Source: Bedellia somnulentella
Lineage: Eukaryota; Arthropoda; Insecta; Lepidoptera; Bedelliidae
Length of the DNA: 64,000 bases
Direction of reading: 5' to 3'
NCBI GenBank assembly: GCA_963576735.1
Contig: OY755189.1
Location: 4,998,622 to 5,062,621 of the forward strand
Made by a program: the position numbers and the translations under genes. The notes under the pieces were generated by a model. It was not told the origin of the DNA. It ran no database searches and worked only from the letters and a program-made list of their open reading frames with translations. Positions 30,340 through 41,350 of the stretch are shown one piece after another (position 1 is the stretch's first letter; each line of letters starts with the position of its first letter).

Positions 30340-30625
30340 AATTAACATAACATAAACGTTCACACCAAAAATACCCGAAGGGTTGGCAGAGGTACTAATA
30401 CTTCTGAACATCACGTGACATTGTCACCTGGTGTTCAGAGTACCCACGTTTTTGCATGGACAGTGTACTCACGTGATAGAGGGCAGGCCTATCGCCGATT
30501 TGTACGAATACACTGTCTCATGACTAAGTGCAACTCAGCCATGTGGGTTCCTCACGATGTTTTCCCTCACCGTTAACAACCATGATAAACACTAATCGTT
30601 TGCACGATTAGCGGGCTATCACTTG
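30340..30625 (-). mobile_element. SINE-T copy
   Basis: Tail TAACATAACATAAACG on the left; the body is complete to the GTTAACAACCATGATAAA segment. The head is rearranged to CGTTTGCACGATTAGCGGG. Confidence 0.8.
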
Positions 30626-30770
30626 AAGAATTTAATATCAGTAGGTATTTCAAAACACCTTGGACAACAAAAGTTTGTTAAAATATTTTTAAATTAATTA
30701 AATACATGTCTTGGGAGAACATTCGAAGCCTATGTTTAATTTAATTAAGTTGTATAAGTAAAAGGGTTAC

Positions 30771-30934
30771 CTGCTTAGTTTCTTGAATACCCTAACTACA
30801 AACGGTTCCATTATACGAAATTGTGTGAAATCCTTATCAAAGCTGTCGGATCCATTAACATGCGGTCTTTTGACGCATTCATGTAAATTAGAATAATAAC
30901 AGACTTTACTCGGGGAATCATCGGGCTGGCAACC
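30771..30934 (-). CDS. Orphan candidate exon, Cys-containing, unknown family
   Basis: A 54-codon open stretch between a plausible acceptor (pyrimidine run TTGCTTACTTTTGTC, then ACAAAACAG) and donor AGCAG|GTAACC. It encodes GCQPDDSPSKVCYYSNLHEC, then VKRPHVNGSDSFDKDFTQF and RIMEPFVVRVFKKLS. Three spaced cysteines and an NGS sequon suggest an extracellular protein. It is not repeat-derived as far as I can see and matches no family I know. Neighbouring exons of the same gene were not found; the nearest minus-strand exon downstream is the CCE-C first exon, which has its own signal peptide. It could be chance. Confidence 0.3.
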
Positions 30935-31143
30935 CTGTTTTGTTCTCGACAAAAGTAAGCAATACTTTGTATTTTCATGTAAAGTAATTGTTATTGTTTC
31001 GTCTTATTTACGGGGAAGGTTTTAGGAATGTTTTTATTTAAGAACGGTTGAATATTATCAAATTTTGTTCATATTTGTGGAAAAACAAAATAAAAACAAA
31101 ATATTTAGAAAATCTGATATATATAAAATTCACCGTAAAATTT

Positions 31144-31391
31144 GCCGTGTAGTGTCGGTTTAGAATAGCACTACCCCGTTTCTACCGATGGGTGTACGTA
31201 AGAGGCGACTAACGGTATTGGGGCTTTTAAAGATTTTTGGGCGATGCGGCTGGAGACCCATCACCAACAACCTTTACTTTACCATCTTTTCCTTACTCAA
31301 TTTCCAAAAGTGGCTGACGAATTTATAATTCCTTAGCTCTGGCTACCCCTTCTAGGGATTTATAGCCGTGAGTATATGTTATGTTATGTTA
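31144..31391 (+). mobile_element. SINE-G copy
   Basis: Full-length; the tail is ATATGTTATGTTATG, like the SINE-T tail rather than the usual TATG repeat. Confidence 0.88.
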
Positions 31392-31529
31392 TAAAATTCA
31401 CGTGTCACAGTGTTTGTCACCAAACCCCTCCGAAACGGCTGAATCGTATTTAAATGAAATTTTGCATACACATTCAGCAAGGCTGATAAAATAGCGTAGT
31501 TATTAAAAATAACAGAAGATGTTTTCGAA

Positions 31530-31966
31530 TCCATATTAGATCTATATATCTCTTTCATCAATATTGTTTCATGTATCCTCTCTATATGCCTAAATAATTC
31601 ATTTATCAAATCTGGAACACCATCAGCTTAAACAACTAACATTGAATGAAGCGTAATATAAATCTAAAATTTCTTTGTAAAAGCCTCTTATTACACGACA
31701 CTCAGATATACACGTCAATTTTAAAGTTACAACATTAAAATATAAAAATGTATATAAAATTAAAAATATTAATCTGTTATAGGTAATTACTTATCATCAT
31801 CTAATTATCTTAACATTAATTTTTCACGTCCCACCTTTCAAGAATCACACAATTTCTTACTCGATTATCTAACCCATTATTATTATTTTTAAAATACATC
31901 TACTCTACTGCATTAATTCTACTATCATGATTTTTCTGCCACACCCAACATTCACAGCCACACATT
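31530..31966 (-). mobile_element. LINE-R fragment, old
   Basis: 31535-31620 and 31825-31965 match successive parts of the LINE-R frame (ATCTCTTTCATCAATATTG; CTGCCACACCCAACATTCAC) with an unrelated or decayed spacer. A SINE-G begins at its edge. Confidence 0.6.
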
Positions 31967-31968
31967 AA

Positions 31969-32219
31969 CATACATACATACATATACTCACGGCTGTAAA
32001 TCCCTTAACGGGGTAGCCAGAGCCTTGGAATGAGAAATTCCTCAACCACTTTTGGAAGTTAATTGGGGAAAAGATGGTAATAATAAATGTTTTTGGTGAC
32101 GGGTCTCTAACCAAATCGCCCAAAAATCACTTAAAAAGCCCCTATACCCTTAGTCGCCTCTTACGATCACCCACGGTTAGAAATGGGGTAGTGTTATTCT
32201 AAGCCGACACTACACGGCA
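31969..32219 (-). mobile_element. SINE-G copy
   Basis: Full-length; the last 20 bp of the head (TCTAAGCCGACACTACAC) is repeated once more at 32224-32241. Confidence 0.88.
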
Positions 32220-32264
32220 AATTCTAAGCCGACACTACACTACATTAACGTAGGGATTATTCCA

Positions 32265-32556
32265 AAAATATCAAACGCCGTATATCCCCGAAAGAGTTGA
32301 CAGAGGTACTTATATTTAGAACATAATACTAATACATTGCCACGTAAATTGCTCAGAGTACCCTCGTTTTGATTGGATGGTGTACTCACGTGATAGGGGG
32401 CAGGACTATCGCCGTTTTTGTACGAACACACTGTCACATGACTAAGTATTTCTTAGCCATGTAGATTTCTTCACGATGTTTTCCCTCACTGTAAGCAACC
32501 ATGATATGTTAACCACACGATGACTTTAGAAACGACAAATAGGTGCAGGCTTGATC
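32265..32556 (-). mobile_element. SINE-T copy
   Basis: GCCGTATATCCCCGAAAG end and GTGATAGGGGGCAGGACTAT middle are clear; the tRNA-like head is lost. Confidence 0.8.
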
Positions 32557-32559
32557 TTA

Positions 32560-32745
32560 CTTACTGATACTTACTTACCTATACTCACGCCCATTATTCC
32601 CATTAGGGTAGGTAGAGACTATCGAACGCCACTTAGTACCATCTTGAGAAACTTCTCTTGCTTCTCTTACATTAATTATTCTATAGCATGTACGAGATGC
32701 TCTTTTATTCTTCTCACTTCGGACCCTCGCCTTTATAAGAATGTT
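32560..32745 (-). mobile_element. LINE-R 3' fragment
   Basis: GCCCATTATTCCCATTAGGG and GAGACTATCGAACGCCACTT; 3' end on the left. Confidence 0.75.
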
Positions 32746-32822
32746 TTCTTACTTTTTTTGTCAATAAACTACATAATCATTGGTTGAAAAGGTGCAAACC
32801 CTTAGTAACTCATAAACTCACA

Positions 32823-33056
32823 CTATGAATGGTCATATAGGTATGAAGGATGGAACTAAATTGGCAAAAGGGATAAATAGCGCCAATGGCGATGGAAATG
32901 TTAGTAGAGGAATACACAAGAAGTATCTGGTTCAAGAAGAGTATGTGTTAAAAAAGGCATTTACCAAATTACGAAAACTAAAGCGCATGTATAATGAAAA
33001 GGTTTGCAAAGATCGTACAAAATCTCGATCGGAAGTATTTCCTATTCCAGTGCGCA
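32823..33056 (+). mobile_element. LINE-R 3' fragment, opposite orientation
   Basis: Residues like NGDGNVSRG, CKDRTKSRSE are recognisable; with 32560-32745 it makes an inverted pair of truncated copies. Confidence 0.7.
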
Positions 33057-33345
33057 ATAATGGCTGCAATAGTAATAGATCAGTGGGTAGAACACCGTTT
33101 ATCGTGCTTATTAGGGTTCAAATTTAGGGTCGTGCCTACATCAATTTGTCGTGTAGTTAAATTATTATGGTTGTTAACAGTGCGGGAAAAAATCGTGAGG
33201 AAATCCACATGGCTAAGTTGTTCTTAGTCATGTGACAGTGTATTCGTACAAAACGGCGACAGGCCTGCCCTCTATCACGTGAGTACATTGTCCAAACAAA
33301 ACGTGGTTACTATGAATACCAGATGACAATGTCACGTGAGTTTGA
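33057..33345 (+). mobile_element. SINE-T copy
   Basis: GATCAGTGGGTAGAACACC head; it ends after ACAATGTCACGTGAG, lacking the last ~60 bp. Confidence 0.78.
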
Positions 33346-33890
33346 GTTTCGAAATCTGTTTTCGACCCTTGTAATAATATATAAAGTATTCTGTAGTTCT
33401 TACAAGAACTAGTTGAAGACCGTTCATGACCGCCTAGAGTGGAAGAAGAGGAGAGAGGCCTTTGCCCAGCAGTGGGACACAAAAGGCTTAAAACTATAAA
33501 TATAATAATTTTGTAATTCTATTTATAGATCAAAACCGAAATCATCATAGAGTTAAGTTTATACTTATCACGTGACAGTTTATCGTACAAATTGCGATAA
33601 GCATGCAGCCGAACACGTGATTGTACTGTCTACAAGCGCTCATTGTAATTCAAGCATCAGAAATCAAAAGATTAACCAGGTCCTCGGCTATCACTTACGG
33701 GTTTTATGGCGTGAATGTTTTGTCTGTAGAAATAATTTCAGAGGTCTGATGTATTTTTGACTCTAATGAAGTGATAAACAACACTAATATACCAGTAAGT
33801 CCAATCCCTTAGCTTCCTTGTGTCACAGGCATAAAAACAGGATATGTTTCATGACGACACAATCAGAAATCTACCCAAAAAAGAGTAGTA
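33346..33890. other. Intergenic, nothing firm
   Basis: 33410-33480 (GACCGCCTAGAGTGGAAGAA, GCCCAGCAGTGGGACAC) resembles the C-terminal coding end of another RTE-like LINE. A faint SINE-T scrap is near 33565-33620. Otherwise nothing. Confidence 0.45.
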
Positions 33891-33892
33891 GT

Positions 33893-33948
33893 CAATAGTC
33901 TCTGCCCACCCTAAAGGGAAATAATGGCGTGAGTATATGTATGTACGT
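33893..33948 (+). mobile_element. LINE-R 3' end fragment
   Basis: CAATAGTCTCTGCCCACCC and AATGGCGTGAGTATATGTATG. Confidence 0.7.
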
Positions 33949-34195
33949 AATAAAAAAAGAAGACATAAAAACAATGAGTTAATATAAAAAACGTAGACAC
34001 GGTTTACGTCATAAATTAAAAACCTAAATTCAGTCTATTTTCACAATGTTAAATGTATTATATGGGTTATTCTGCAAAGAAATTTTGATTTTGAACTGAA
34101 AACCAACGTGGTTATGTGGGAAAATACTGAAATGTTTCAAAAGAATTCGACATGGTGCCTTACATGGGTAGATTGATTATAAAATGAAAACATTG

Positions 34196-34235
34196 TATAA
34201 AACTGACGTGTTTCGGAGAACTTTGCGAATACAGT
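34196..34235 (+). promoter_or_regulatory. Candidate core promoter of CCE-D
   Basis: TATAAAA at 34196-34202 and an initiator-like ACAGT at 34231-34235, about 40 bp before the start codon. The spacing of about 37 bp is slightly long. A second TATAAAA lies at 34178-34184. Confidence 0.3.
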
Positions 34236-34269
34236 AATAACCTAAATAGAGGCAACATGTGCATAAGCG

Positions 34270-34458
34270 ATGTTCTTATTTTTTGTAATAAATATTTTCT
34301 TGGTGTTCGGTTCGCGAGCGGATGAGTTTGTGAGCATTGAAACGAATAGTACAAAGATTATTGGTGTGAAAATGTTTACGTTGTTTGAAAGAAGAGAGTA
34401 TATGGCCTTCCGAAATATTCCATACGCTGAACCACCAGTGGATACGTTGAGGTTTCAG
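34270..34458 (+). CDS. CCE-D exon 1 (signal peptide)
   Basis: The first 63 codons, starting MFLFFVINIFLVFGSRADEF: a short strongly hydrophobic signal peptide. The family strand is degenerate (VSIETNSTKIIGVKMFTLFE) but YMAFRNIPYAEPPVDTLRFQ is typical. Donor CAG|GTATTT is phase 0, as in the other three genes, and joins exon 2 at 38969 over 4.5 kb. Its orientation is opposite to CCE-A, B and C, with a 4.9-kb divergent gap to CCE-C. Confidence 0.92.
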
Positions 34459-34649
34459 GTATTTATTTGTAACATTAACCTTTTTGTGGAAATAACATAT
34501 TATAATATTATGTCCCTCTGTAGTCTTTTAGTTAAGCTTCAAGTTCACAAGTCAAGATTAAACATGATCCCGATGGGCGTTTTTCGATCATAAAGAGAGC
34601 ATTCTACAACTCAGGAGTGTAGAGTTAAATATCGGGGAAGCATTTACAA

Positions 34650-34975
34650 AAAACATGGTAGCTCAGTGGGTAGACTTTTGTCTGCGATGCTAAAATGCAG
34701 GTTTGATTTCTGAATTAAGTACAACTTCGTATCGCTTCTTAATTAAAATTTATACGTGTGATTCATTTAACACGGTTGCTTCTGAGTAATAATAAGTGAA
34801 AAAACACACACGATTGAGGGTACTTAGTAATTTAACAGTGTTTGCAATAAATGGCGAGAAACCTGCTCTATCACGTGAATACACAAACCAGGCCAAATGT
34901 ACGAAAAACACCAGCTGATAAAATATTTCGTAATGTTCAAATAAGTCAGTACCGCGGCCAACCTTTGGGCGAACC
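34650..34975 (+). mobile_element. SINE-T copy, old
   Basis: GGTAGCTCAGTGGGTAGAC head is good; the rest is weakly similar (TATCACGTGAATACAC). Confidence 0.6.
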
Positions 34976-34999
34976 TACACGGCGATTTATTTTATTTAG

Positions 35000-35185
35000 A
35001 GGTGTACTGTTCGTTTAGAAAAACACTAACACATTTTTTCCTGCTGTTGATTGTTGGACGAATTACCAGAAACCTTTATTTTACAATCTATTCCCCACTG
35101 AACTATCTAAAGCGGATAAAACATTCCAATTCTTATTATGATTTATTCTTAAGTTCTGGGCTGCACCTTTTAGGAATGTGCATTA
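35000..35185 (+). mobile_element. SINE-G copy, old
   Basis: GTGTACTGTTCGTTTAGAA head and CCTTTTAGGAATG end. Confidence 0.5.
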
Positions 35186-35208
35186 TTTTGCTATATAACA
35201 TTACATTA

Positions 35209-35425
35209 CGTATACTCAGGGTAGCCAAAGCTAAGGAACTTGAAATTCCTCAGCCACTTTTGGAAAGTTGAGTGGGGAAAAGATGGCAAAACAAAGGTTG
35301 TTGGTGATGGGTCTCCAACCGCATCGCCCAAAAATCCCTTAAAAGCCCCAATACCGTTAGTCGCCTCTTACGTACACCCACCGGCAGAAATGGGGTAGTG
35401 TTATTCTAAGCCGACACTACACAGC
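35209..35425 (-). mobile_element. SINE-G copy
   Basis: Nearly identical to the consensus apart from a deletion in the GGCTATAAATCCC block next to the tail. Confidence 0.87.
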
Positions 35426-35472
35426 AAATATATAAAACTACAACAAATCAAATATATACGATGTATCATACT

Positions 35473-35757
35473 AATCATGTTAGCCCAGTGGGTAGACTAC
35501 CCGCCTATCATGCAGAGAGTCGTGGGCATATATCCCGAGACAGGCCTACACCAATATGTCCTTTCTGAAGTAATATGTATGGTGAGGGAAAACATCGAGT
35601 GGACACCCTCATGGCTAAGTTTAACTAAGGCATGTGACAGTTTATTCGCAAAACAACGGCGATAGGGCTGCTCCCCATCCCGTGAGTTAACGTGATTGGT
35701 GTTCAGAAGTATTAGTACCTCTGCCACGCCTTCGGAGATATATATGGCGTGATCTTT
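35473..35757 (+). mobile_element. SINE-T copy
   Basis: AGCCCAGTGGGTAGACTACC head to GGAGATATATATGGCGTG end; about 60 bp missing inside. Confidence 0.82.
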
Positions 35758-35810
35758 TTCATTTAAGTTGAGTATTAAATCAAATAAAAAAAACTGTGTA
35801 TTTATAAATT

Positions 35811-36064
35811 ACATACAAACATACATATACTCACGGCTATGAATCCCTTGAAGGGGTAGCCAGAGCTTGGGAATCAAAAATTCCTCAGCTACTTTTGGAA
35901 GTTGCGTGGGGAAAAGATGGTGGAATAATGGTTGTTGGTGATGGGTCTCCAACCGCATCGCTCAAAAATCCCTTAAAAGCTCCAATATCGTTAGTCGCCT
36001 CTTACGTACACCCACCGGAAGTATGCTAATGGGGTAGTGCTATTCTAAGCCGAAACTACACAGC
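35811..36064 (-). mobile_element. SINE-G copy
   Basis: Full-length, with 6 extra bases in the CCGGAAGTATGCTAATGGGG block. Confidence 0.88.
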
Positions 36065-36235
36065 ACTATTTATAAATTCTCACAGTATATTTCCGTTTAA
36101 GAACCGTAGCAAAAATTATAATCGCTCGTCATTTATGTACGTCACAAAGAAAGTACTCCCACCACAGTGTTTGGATTGATAGAATAATTATGATAATAAT
36201 TTTGTAGCTTCTATAATAATCGCAGCGTCATCTAG

Positions 36236-36266
<31 letters not shown>

Positions 36267-36398
36267 CATACATACATTGGATTAGGCAGAGACTATTGAT
36301 CGTCACTTTGTTCGATCCTGGCAAACCTCTCTAACTTCATTTACATCTACCAACCGTTTTGTACATGCTCTTTTATTCTTCATACTTCAATTAATTCA
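36236..36398 (-). mobile_element. LINE-R 3' fragment with expanded TATG tail
   Basis: The (TACA)n microsatellite tail, about 40 bp, is the longest in the window. It is followed by TTGGATTAGGCAGAGACTAT and CTCTTTTATTCTTCATACTTC. Confidence 0.8.
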
Positions 36399-36530
36399 AC
36401 ACTATTTCAATAGGATTGCTTCGTAGCATCCACCTTAATTGACAGTATTCAGCCTTGTATAATTATTATTATAATGTTTTTTACACTTCGGTCTAACTTT
36501 AGACAAATAACAATTTTACTAATAGGCAAA

Positions 36531-36605
36531 TAAGGGTAAGGGGATTTTTTTATGATTTTTGGGCGGTGCGGTTGGAGATCTATCACAAGCAACCTTTATT
36601 GTATG
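36531..36605 (+). mobile_element. SINE-G core fragment
   Basis: GATTTTTGGGCGGTGCGGTT only. Confidence 0.6.
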
Positions 36606-36717
36606 AAAATAATATTTTCGGGGGGTCATGGCGGATCCTATATTATAAATATGCCAGAACCAAAATTTTTGTCAGACTAGTGTGACTTCCTTGTTTTAAA
36701 CAAATAATCCGAGATTC

Positions 36718-36993
36718 AAGTATTCACGCCAATTTCCCCCCAGGGGTGAAAGAGGTAGTAGTACTTGTAAACATCAAGTGAAATTTATTGTCCCTAGTAT
36801 GTAGGGACGTTTTACTTGGACTGTGTACTCACGCGATAGGGTGCCCCCTGAACAGGTTGAACGTCGTTTTATACGAATACACTCTAGTGCACTGTGACAT
36901 AAACAAATACAACTTAAGTACACCCGAACCATATTCGTCGCGATATTTTCCCTCACTGTTAACACTCATAATAAATTAAACATATATTATTTT
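36718..36993 (-). mobile_element. SINE-T copy, first part (split by SINE-G)
   Basis: CCCCAGGGGTGAAAGAGG end and CGCGATAGGGTGCCC middle. It is interrupted after the segment 36955-36993, which is repeated at 37246-37284. Confidence 0.75.
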
Positions 36994-37245
36994 TGCCGTG
37001 TAGTGTCGGCTTAGAATAGCACTACCCCATTTCTACCCGTGGGTGATCGTAAGAGGCGACTAAGGGTATAGGGGCTTTTTAAGTGATTTTTGGGCGATGT
37101 GGTTGGAGACCCATCACCAAAAACGTTTATTATTATCATCTTTTCCCCAATCAATTTCCAAAAGCGGCTGAAGAATTTATCATTCCAAAGCTCTGGCTAC
37201 CCCGTTAAGGGATTTATAGCCGTGAGTATATGTATGTATGTATGT
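36994..37245 (+). mobile_element. SINE-G copy with 39-bp target duplication
   Basis: Full-length (GCCGTGTAGTGTCGGCTTAG to (TATG)n). The 39 bp on each side (36955-36993, 37246-37284) are identical except one base. Confidence 0.88.
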
Positions 37246-37382
37246 ACTGTTAACACTCATAATAAATTAAACACATATTATTTTAGAACAAAACAAATTG
37301 GTGTTAGCGTTTGCTCGACCCAGTACAGGAACCAATGCCTGTCTGTATGAAAGACAAGTGCTCTACCCCAAGCTATCATGGT
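37246..37382 (-). mobile_element. SINE-T copy, second part (head)
   Basis: Duplicated target, then CAAATTGGTG, the tRNA-like head and AGCTATCATGG. Confidence 0.75.
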
Positions 37383-37905
37383 ACCCAAATAGTATGTGAC
37401 ACAAATAATATTAAACTATTCTCATATTTATTGGACCACTATTATGAAAAAGTTCAATCGTAAATGAAGTGTTTATTATACTTGTGTGTCACATCACAAG
37501 TCCAATTATCATCATCATCACATTCATATAGTATTTACTCACTGACTTAAATTTCTAGAAGAAGAAGCCATAGATTAAGTATAAGAAATATCTTAAATTT
37601 ATAAAAAAATAACCTTCTGCGGAGTGCATATTCTGCATGTATATAAACTTTAAGTGTCATAAAATTCACACTTCGCCGTTTGCACAAGTGTCGGAAATTG
37701 GTTTTGAAACTTTTTGCTTTATATATTAAACTAACGGCGTGAGAATATGTATGTATGTATATAAATGTAAAGATCGGAGATTTGATAGTCATGAATAACT
37801 TACTTTATGATAATAACGGACTTTTATGAATTGATCTTGATTGATCTTTAATATCAAATAAATGAATTTGAATTGAATTAAATAAAATATGGATTATATA
37901 AATAG
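37383..37905 (+). other. CCE-D intron 1 segment
   Basis: Weak SINE-G and LINE-R-like tails near 37535 and 37735 (CTAACGGCGTGAGAATATG). Otherwise nothing. Confidence 0.4.
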
Positions 37906-38235
37906 CGACATGATAATCCAATGGGTGGAACACCCGCCCCAAAACAGAAGGGCGTGAGTTCAAATCCCGGGTCGGGCCTACACCAATTTGTCTTTTCTAA
38001 AAGTCATATGTGTGGTTAATTTATCATTGTTGTTAACGGTGAGGGAAAATATCGTTAGGAAACCCGAATCGCTAAGTTGTACTTTGCCATGTCACAGTGT
38101 ATTCGTCCAAAACAGCGATAGGACCCTATAACCTGAGTACACTGTCCAAACAAAACGTGGGTACCTTCTCTGTACACTAGATGGCGCTGCCATGTGAGTT
38201 CAGAAGTATTAGTACCTCTGCCAACCCCTTCATGT
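37906..38235 (+). mobile_element. SINE-T copy
   Basis: CATGATAATCCAATGGGTGG head to CCTCTGCCAACCCCTTCATG; the distal tail is lost. Confidence 0.82.
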
Positions 38236-38696
38236 CGTTCTTTCCCTTATTTCTGTAACACTTTTTAAGTAGTGACAGTGTTCCCTTCCCTTTTTAAGTA
38301 TTCGGTAATTAAGTATTTTTGACGTTTATTTAACATACTTAACATGTTCATCAATTCTATAAAAACAAAGGTATGAAAATGTTATTGAAATTTCCACCAG
38401 TACAAGCAACATCAAAATTTAGGTCAAATAAACTATTGGGTTGCCAAGTTCCGGACCATCACCGCTGTCGAAATGTTTCCGAGTCAAAGAAACTGCCAAG
38501 TTTGTTTTTTTGTATTTAGCATTAATACTTGTGCAAATTGAATGACTTTTTTTAATGCATCTAATGTAAGCTGCCTCAGTATATTTTCCGGCAATCGGTA
38601 CAGGATATCTCTCTCATATATTTCCGTTATTGTATTTTTAGGAGTTATAAAATAGTATTATTATACATAAATACAACACAATACTACACTAATAGA
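38236..38696 (+). other. CCE-D intron 1 segment
   Basis: No repeat or frame recognised. Confidence 0.4.
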
Positions 38697-38885
38697 CGTG
38701 TAGTGCCGGTGTCGCAGGCGGATTGTATAATCCACCGTTTTACATTACGGCTAGCCGTTTTCTAAAACAGCGCCGTTTTGTAATGCGGCGGCGGTTCAAG
38801 GATGTCTTAGCATCTCACTACCCCTTTCTACCCACGGGTGTCGTGAGAGGCGACTAAGGGTGTGGGGCTTTTTAAAGTGGTATTT
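38697..38885 (+). mobile_element. SINE-G 5' half with an ~80-bp GC-rich insert
   Basis: Head GTGTAGTGCCGG is separated from CTTAGCATCTCACTACCCC by 38716-38796. That block holds three small palindromic units (GGATTGTATAATCC; CCGTTTTACATTACGG; CCGTTTTGTAATGCGG). The copy ends at GTGGTATTTGG, 83 bp before CCE-D exon 2. Confidence 0.65.
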
Positions 38886-38968
38886 GGTTAGTTCTTTTAT
38901 TATCTATTTATTTTTATTCTTTCCTTCTTTCCTTCTTTTATTTTTATAAGTTTTAATTTTTCTTTCAG

Positions 38969-40257
38969 CCTCCGAAACCACACGCAAGCATTTTAAATAA
39001 TGAAATAAATGACTACAGTGAGGAAATTAATCCATATCTTAATGCCGATTCTGAAGACTGCTTATACTTAGACATTTATGTACCATTCCATAAAATAGTT
39101 GAAAATTTTGCCGTGATGGTATGGTTACACGAAGATTCTATTGATACCGATCCAGACTTTTTCATAGAAGAAGAAGTAATTGTTGTAAATATTAATTACA
39201 GAACAGGAATATTTGGATTTCTTAATACGAATGACAATTTCGCAAGTGGAAATATGGGTGCTAAAGATGTTTTGATGGCCTTAAGATGGATAAGAAATTA
39301 TATTCCTTTATTCAACGGCGATCCAAACCAAGTCACCGTTTGCGGCAGAGGACCAGCATCTACTATTGTTGCTTCATTATTAACCTCTTTTGCTGCAGAA
39401 GATTTATTTCAAAGAGTGATTATTCAGAGTGGTAGCGCACTATCACCAGCCGATTACAGCAATCATAATTTTGAAATCGCTGTCAAACTTTACTGGAGAC
39501 TAACAGGAACCTACGATAAATTTGATCGCAAAAAGTTATATCAATTACTAACAGAAGAATCAACTCAAAAACTCATTACAGTCTCTAGAAACATTTTCGA
39601 TAGCTCCGAAGTTCGGGATGAACAGCGTCTTATTAACTCGTTCGCCCCTTCTGTTGAAACATTGCGACGGGCGTCTTTCATGAACAAAACTCCCGTACAA
39701 GTGTACGAGCGGCTGATGACAAATAATAACGTCGAAGTTATGATCGGCTTCACGAGTTTGGAATCGATTCACAAGTTATCGGGCTTAGCTGAAAACCGTG
39801 AGCTCTTGGCGTACTTAAATTACAATTTTCAATATTTACTGCCATTCGAGGGAAATCCCGATGAATTCGAATCGCCTAGATATAAAAAGATAAAACGAAA
39901 AATAATGGAGTTTTACTTCGTCAATGGGACGGTCACAGAAAAGAGTTTAAGACGCTACGCCAAATATATTTCAGATCAAACAATATATCCTATAATACGT
40001 CAAGCAATTCTACATCAAGATATTTCATGCAAACCTGTCTATTTATACCGGTTTTCATTTAATGGGGCTTTGAATATACATTGGCAGACCACTGTTGGGA
40101 ATCTAACAAAGAAAATAGGAGCAACGACCGGCGACGAAATTTGCTACTTATTCAGATGTAAATCCTTCGACGATGTTTACAACAGTGCAGAAGCGACGAG
40201 TGAAAGGCACTTCATAAAGAAAATTACAAGACTGTGGGCGAACTTCGTCAAATACGG
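38969..40257 (+). CDS. CCE-D exon 2, catalytic-domain exon of a dead carboxylesterase
   Basis: Codons 64-492 and two bases of the next, from acceptor TTTCTTTCAG to donor TACGG|GTGAGG. Landmarks: DSEDCLYLDIYVP, PDFFIEEEVIVVNINYRTG, GNMGAKDVLMALRWI, IIQSGSAL, GDEICYLF. The elbow is GRGPAS, with Gly at about 191 in place of the nucleophile Ser and the second elbow Gly also lost. The His position (IGATTGDEICYLF) is Thr (about 450). The oxyanion strand is VMVWLHEDSID. Glu of the triad is kept (IGFTSLESI, about 328). It is the most divergent member of the cluster. The next frame position after the donor is a stop, so splicing is required. Non-catalytic and secreted is the best prediction. Confidence 0.95.
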
Positions 40258-40989
40258 GTGAGGTTAAACGACGATTAAGTAAATTAAAGTTCTGTTCAAA
40301 AGGTTAATGAGGCTGTGAATTTGGTGTAGCTGAAGAAGTGACTTACTTATGTCGTGTAATGAAAGTTAATTTCAAATATGAGCTACATATGTTTGGTATA
40401 GGAACTAGCTTCGAATATTAGTATCTCATTTCTTGTCGTGGGGTCTTTCTGCGTATTCTCAGCCATCGTGGTCGACGTAGTCAATCACGCATCCTCAGAA
40501 ATCCTTCGTTTAATTATTGTTTTCCATTTTGACGGTTAAAAGCTAATAAGCTAATTTATAGCCGTTTGGTACACTAATTCGTTATTGAATATGTATAACT
40601 GTATATATCAGTAGCTAAGTGTTATTCTTTTCTTTTTGTCGTTCTTTTTTAATGGTTATGGTGCACATTTTCAATTAAAGTAAGTCACAAATATCTCTAG
40701 CTCGATAGAAACTATGTTATATTCTTAAAATTTAGGCAAACCAGTCATCTTTGAAAGATTATATGAAAAATATATGGCCTTAGATTATTTCCGAGAGGTT
40801 TGATAGGGTTGTGACAGGTGAAATGAGACGATTTGGTCATCCTCTTCGCTCGATAAACAAAGAAGTTAATCAAACTGAAATTAGAAGATGCGTGCGTTAC
40901 AGGCATAGCCGTGTGAGGGCTTAAACATCAAATAGGTATACCGCGATTTTAAAAAGATAAACATTTAAAATAAATTAAAGCATGTATGA
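40258..40989 (+). other. CCE-D intron 2 segment
   Basis: Nothing recognised. Confidence 0.45.
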
Positions 40990-41350
40990 GAACGTGATAG
41001 TTCAATGGGTAGAACATTGGTTATCGTGCAAACGACTAGTGTTCAAATACCGGGTCAGGCCTACACCAATTTGTCTTTTCTAAAGTCATTTGTGTGGTCA
41101 ATTTATCATGGTTGTTAACGGTGAGGGAAAACGTCGTGAGGAAACCCACATGGCTGAGTTGTACTTATTCATGTGACAGTGTATTCGTACAAAACGGTAA
41201 TAGGCCTGCCCCCAATTACGTGAGCACTGTCCATTCAAAACGTGGGTACTCTGAACACCAGGTGACAAAGTCACGTGATGTCCAGAAGTATTAGTACCTC
41301 TGCCAACCCCTTCGGGGATATTCGGCGTAAACGTTTATGTAATGTTATGA
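40990..41350 (+). mobile_element. SINE-T copy, full-length
   Basis: GTGATAGTTCAATGGGTAGA head, TTCAAATACCGGGTCAGGC B-box region, end GGGATATTCGGCGTAAACG plus TTATG tail. Confidence 0.9.
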
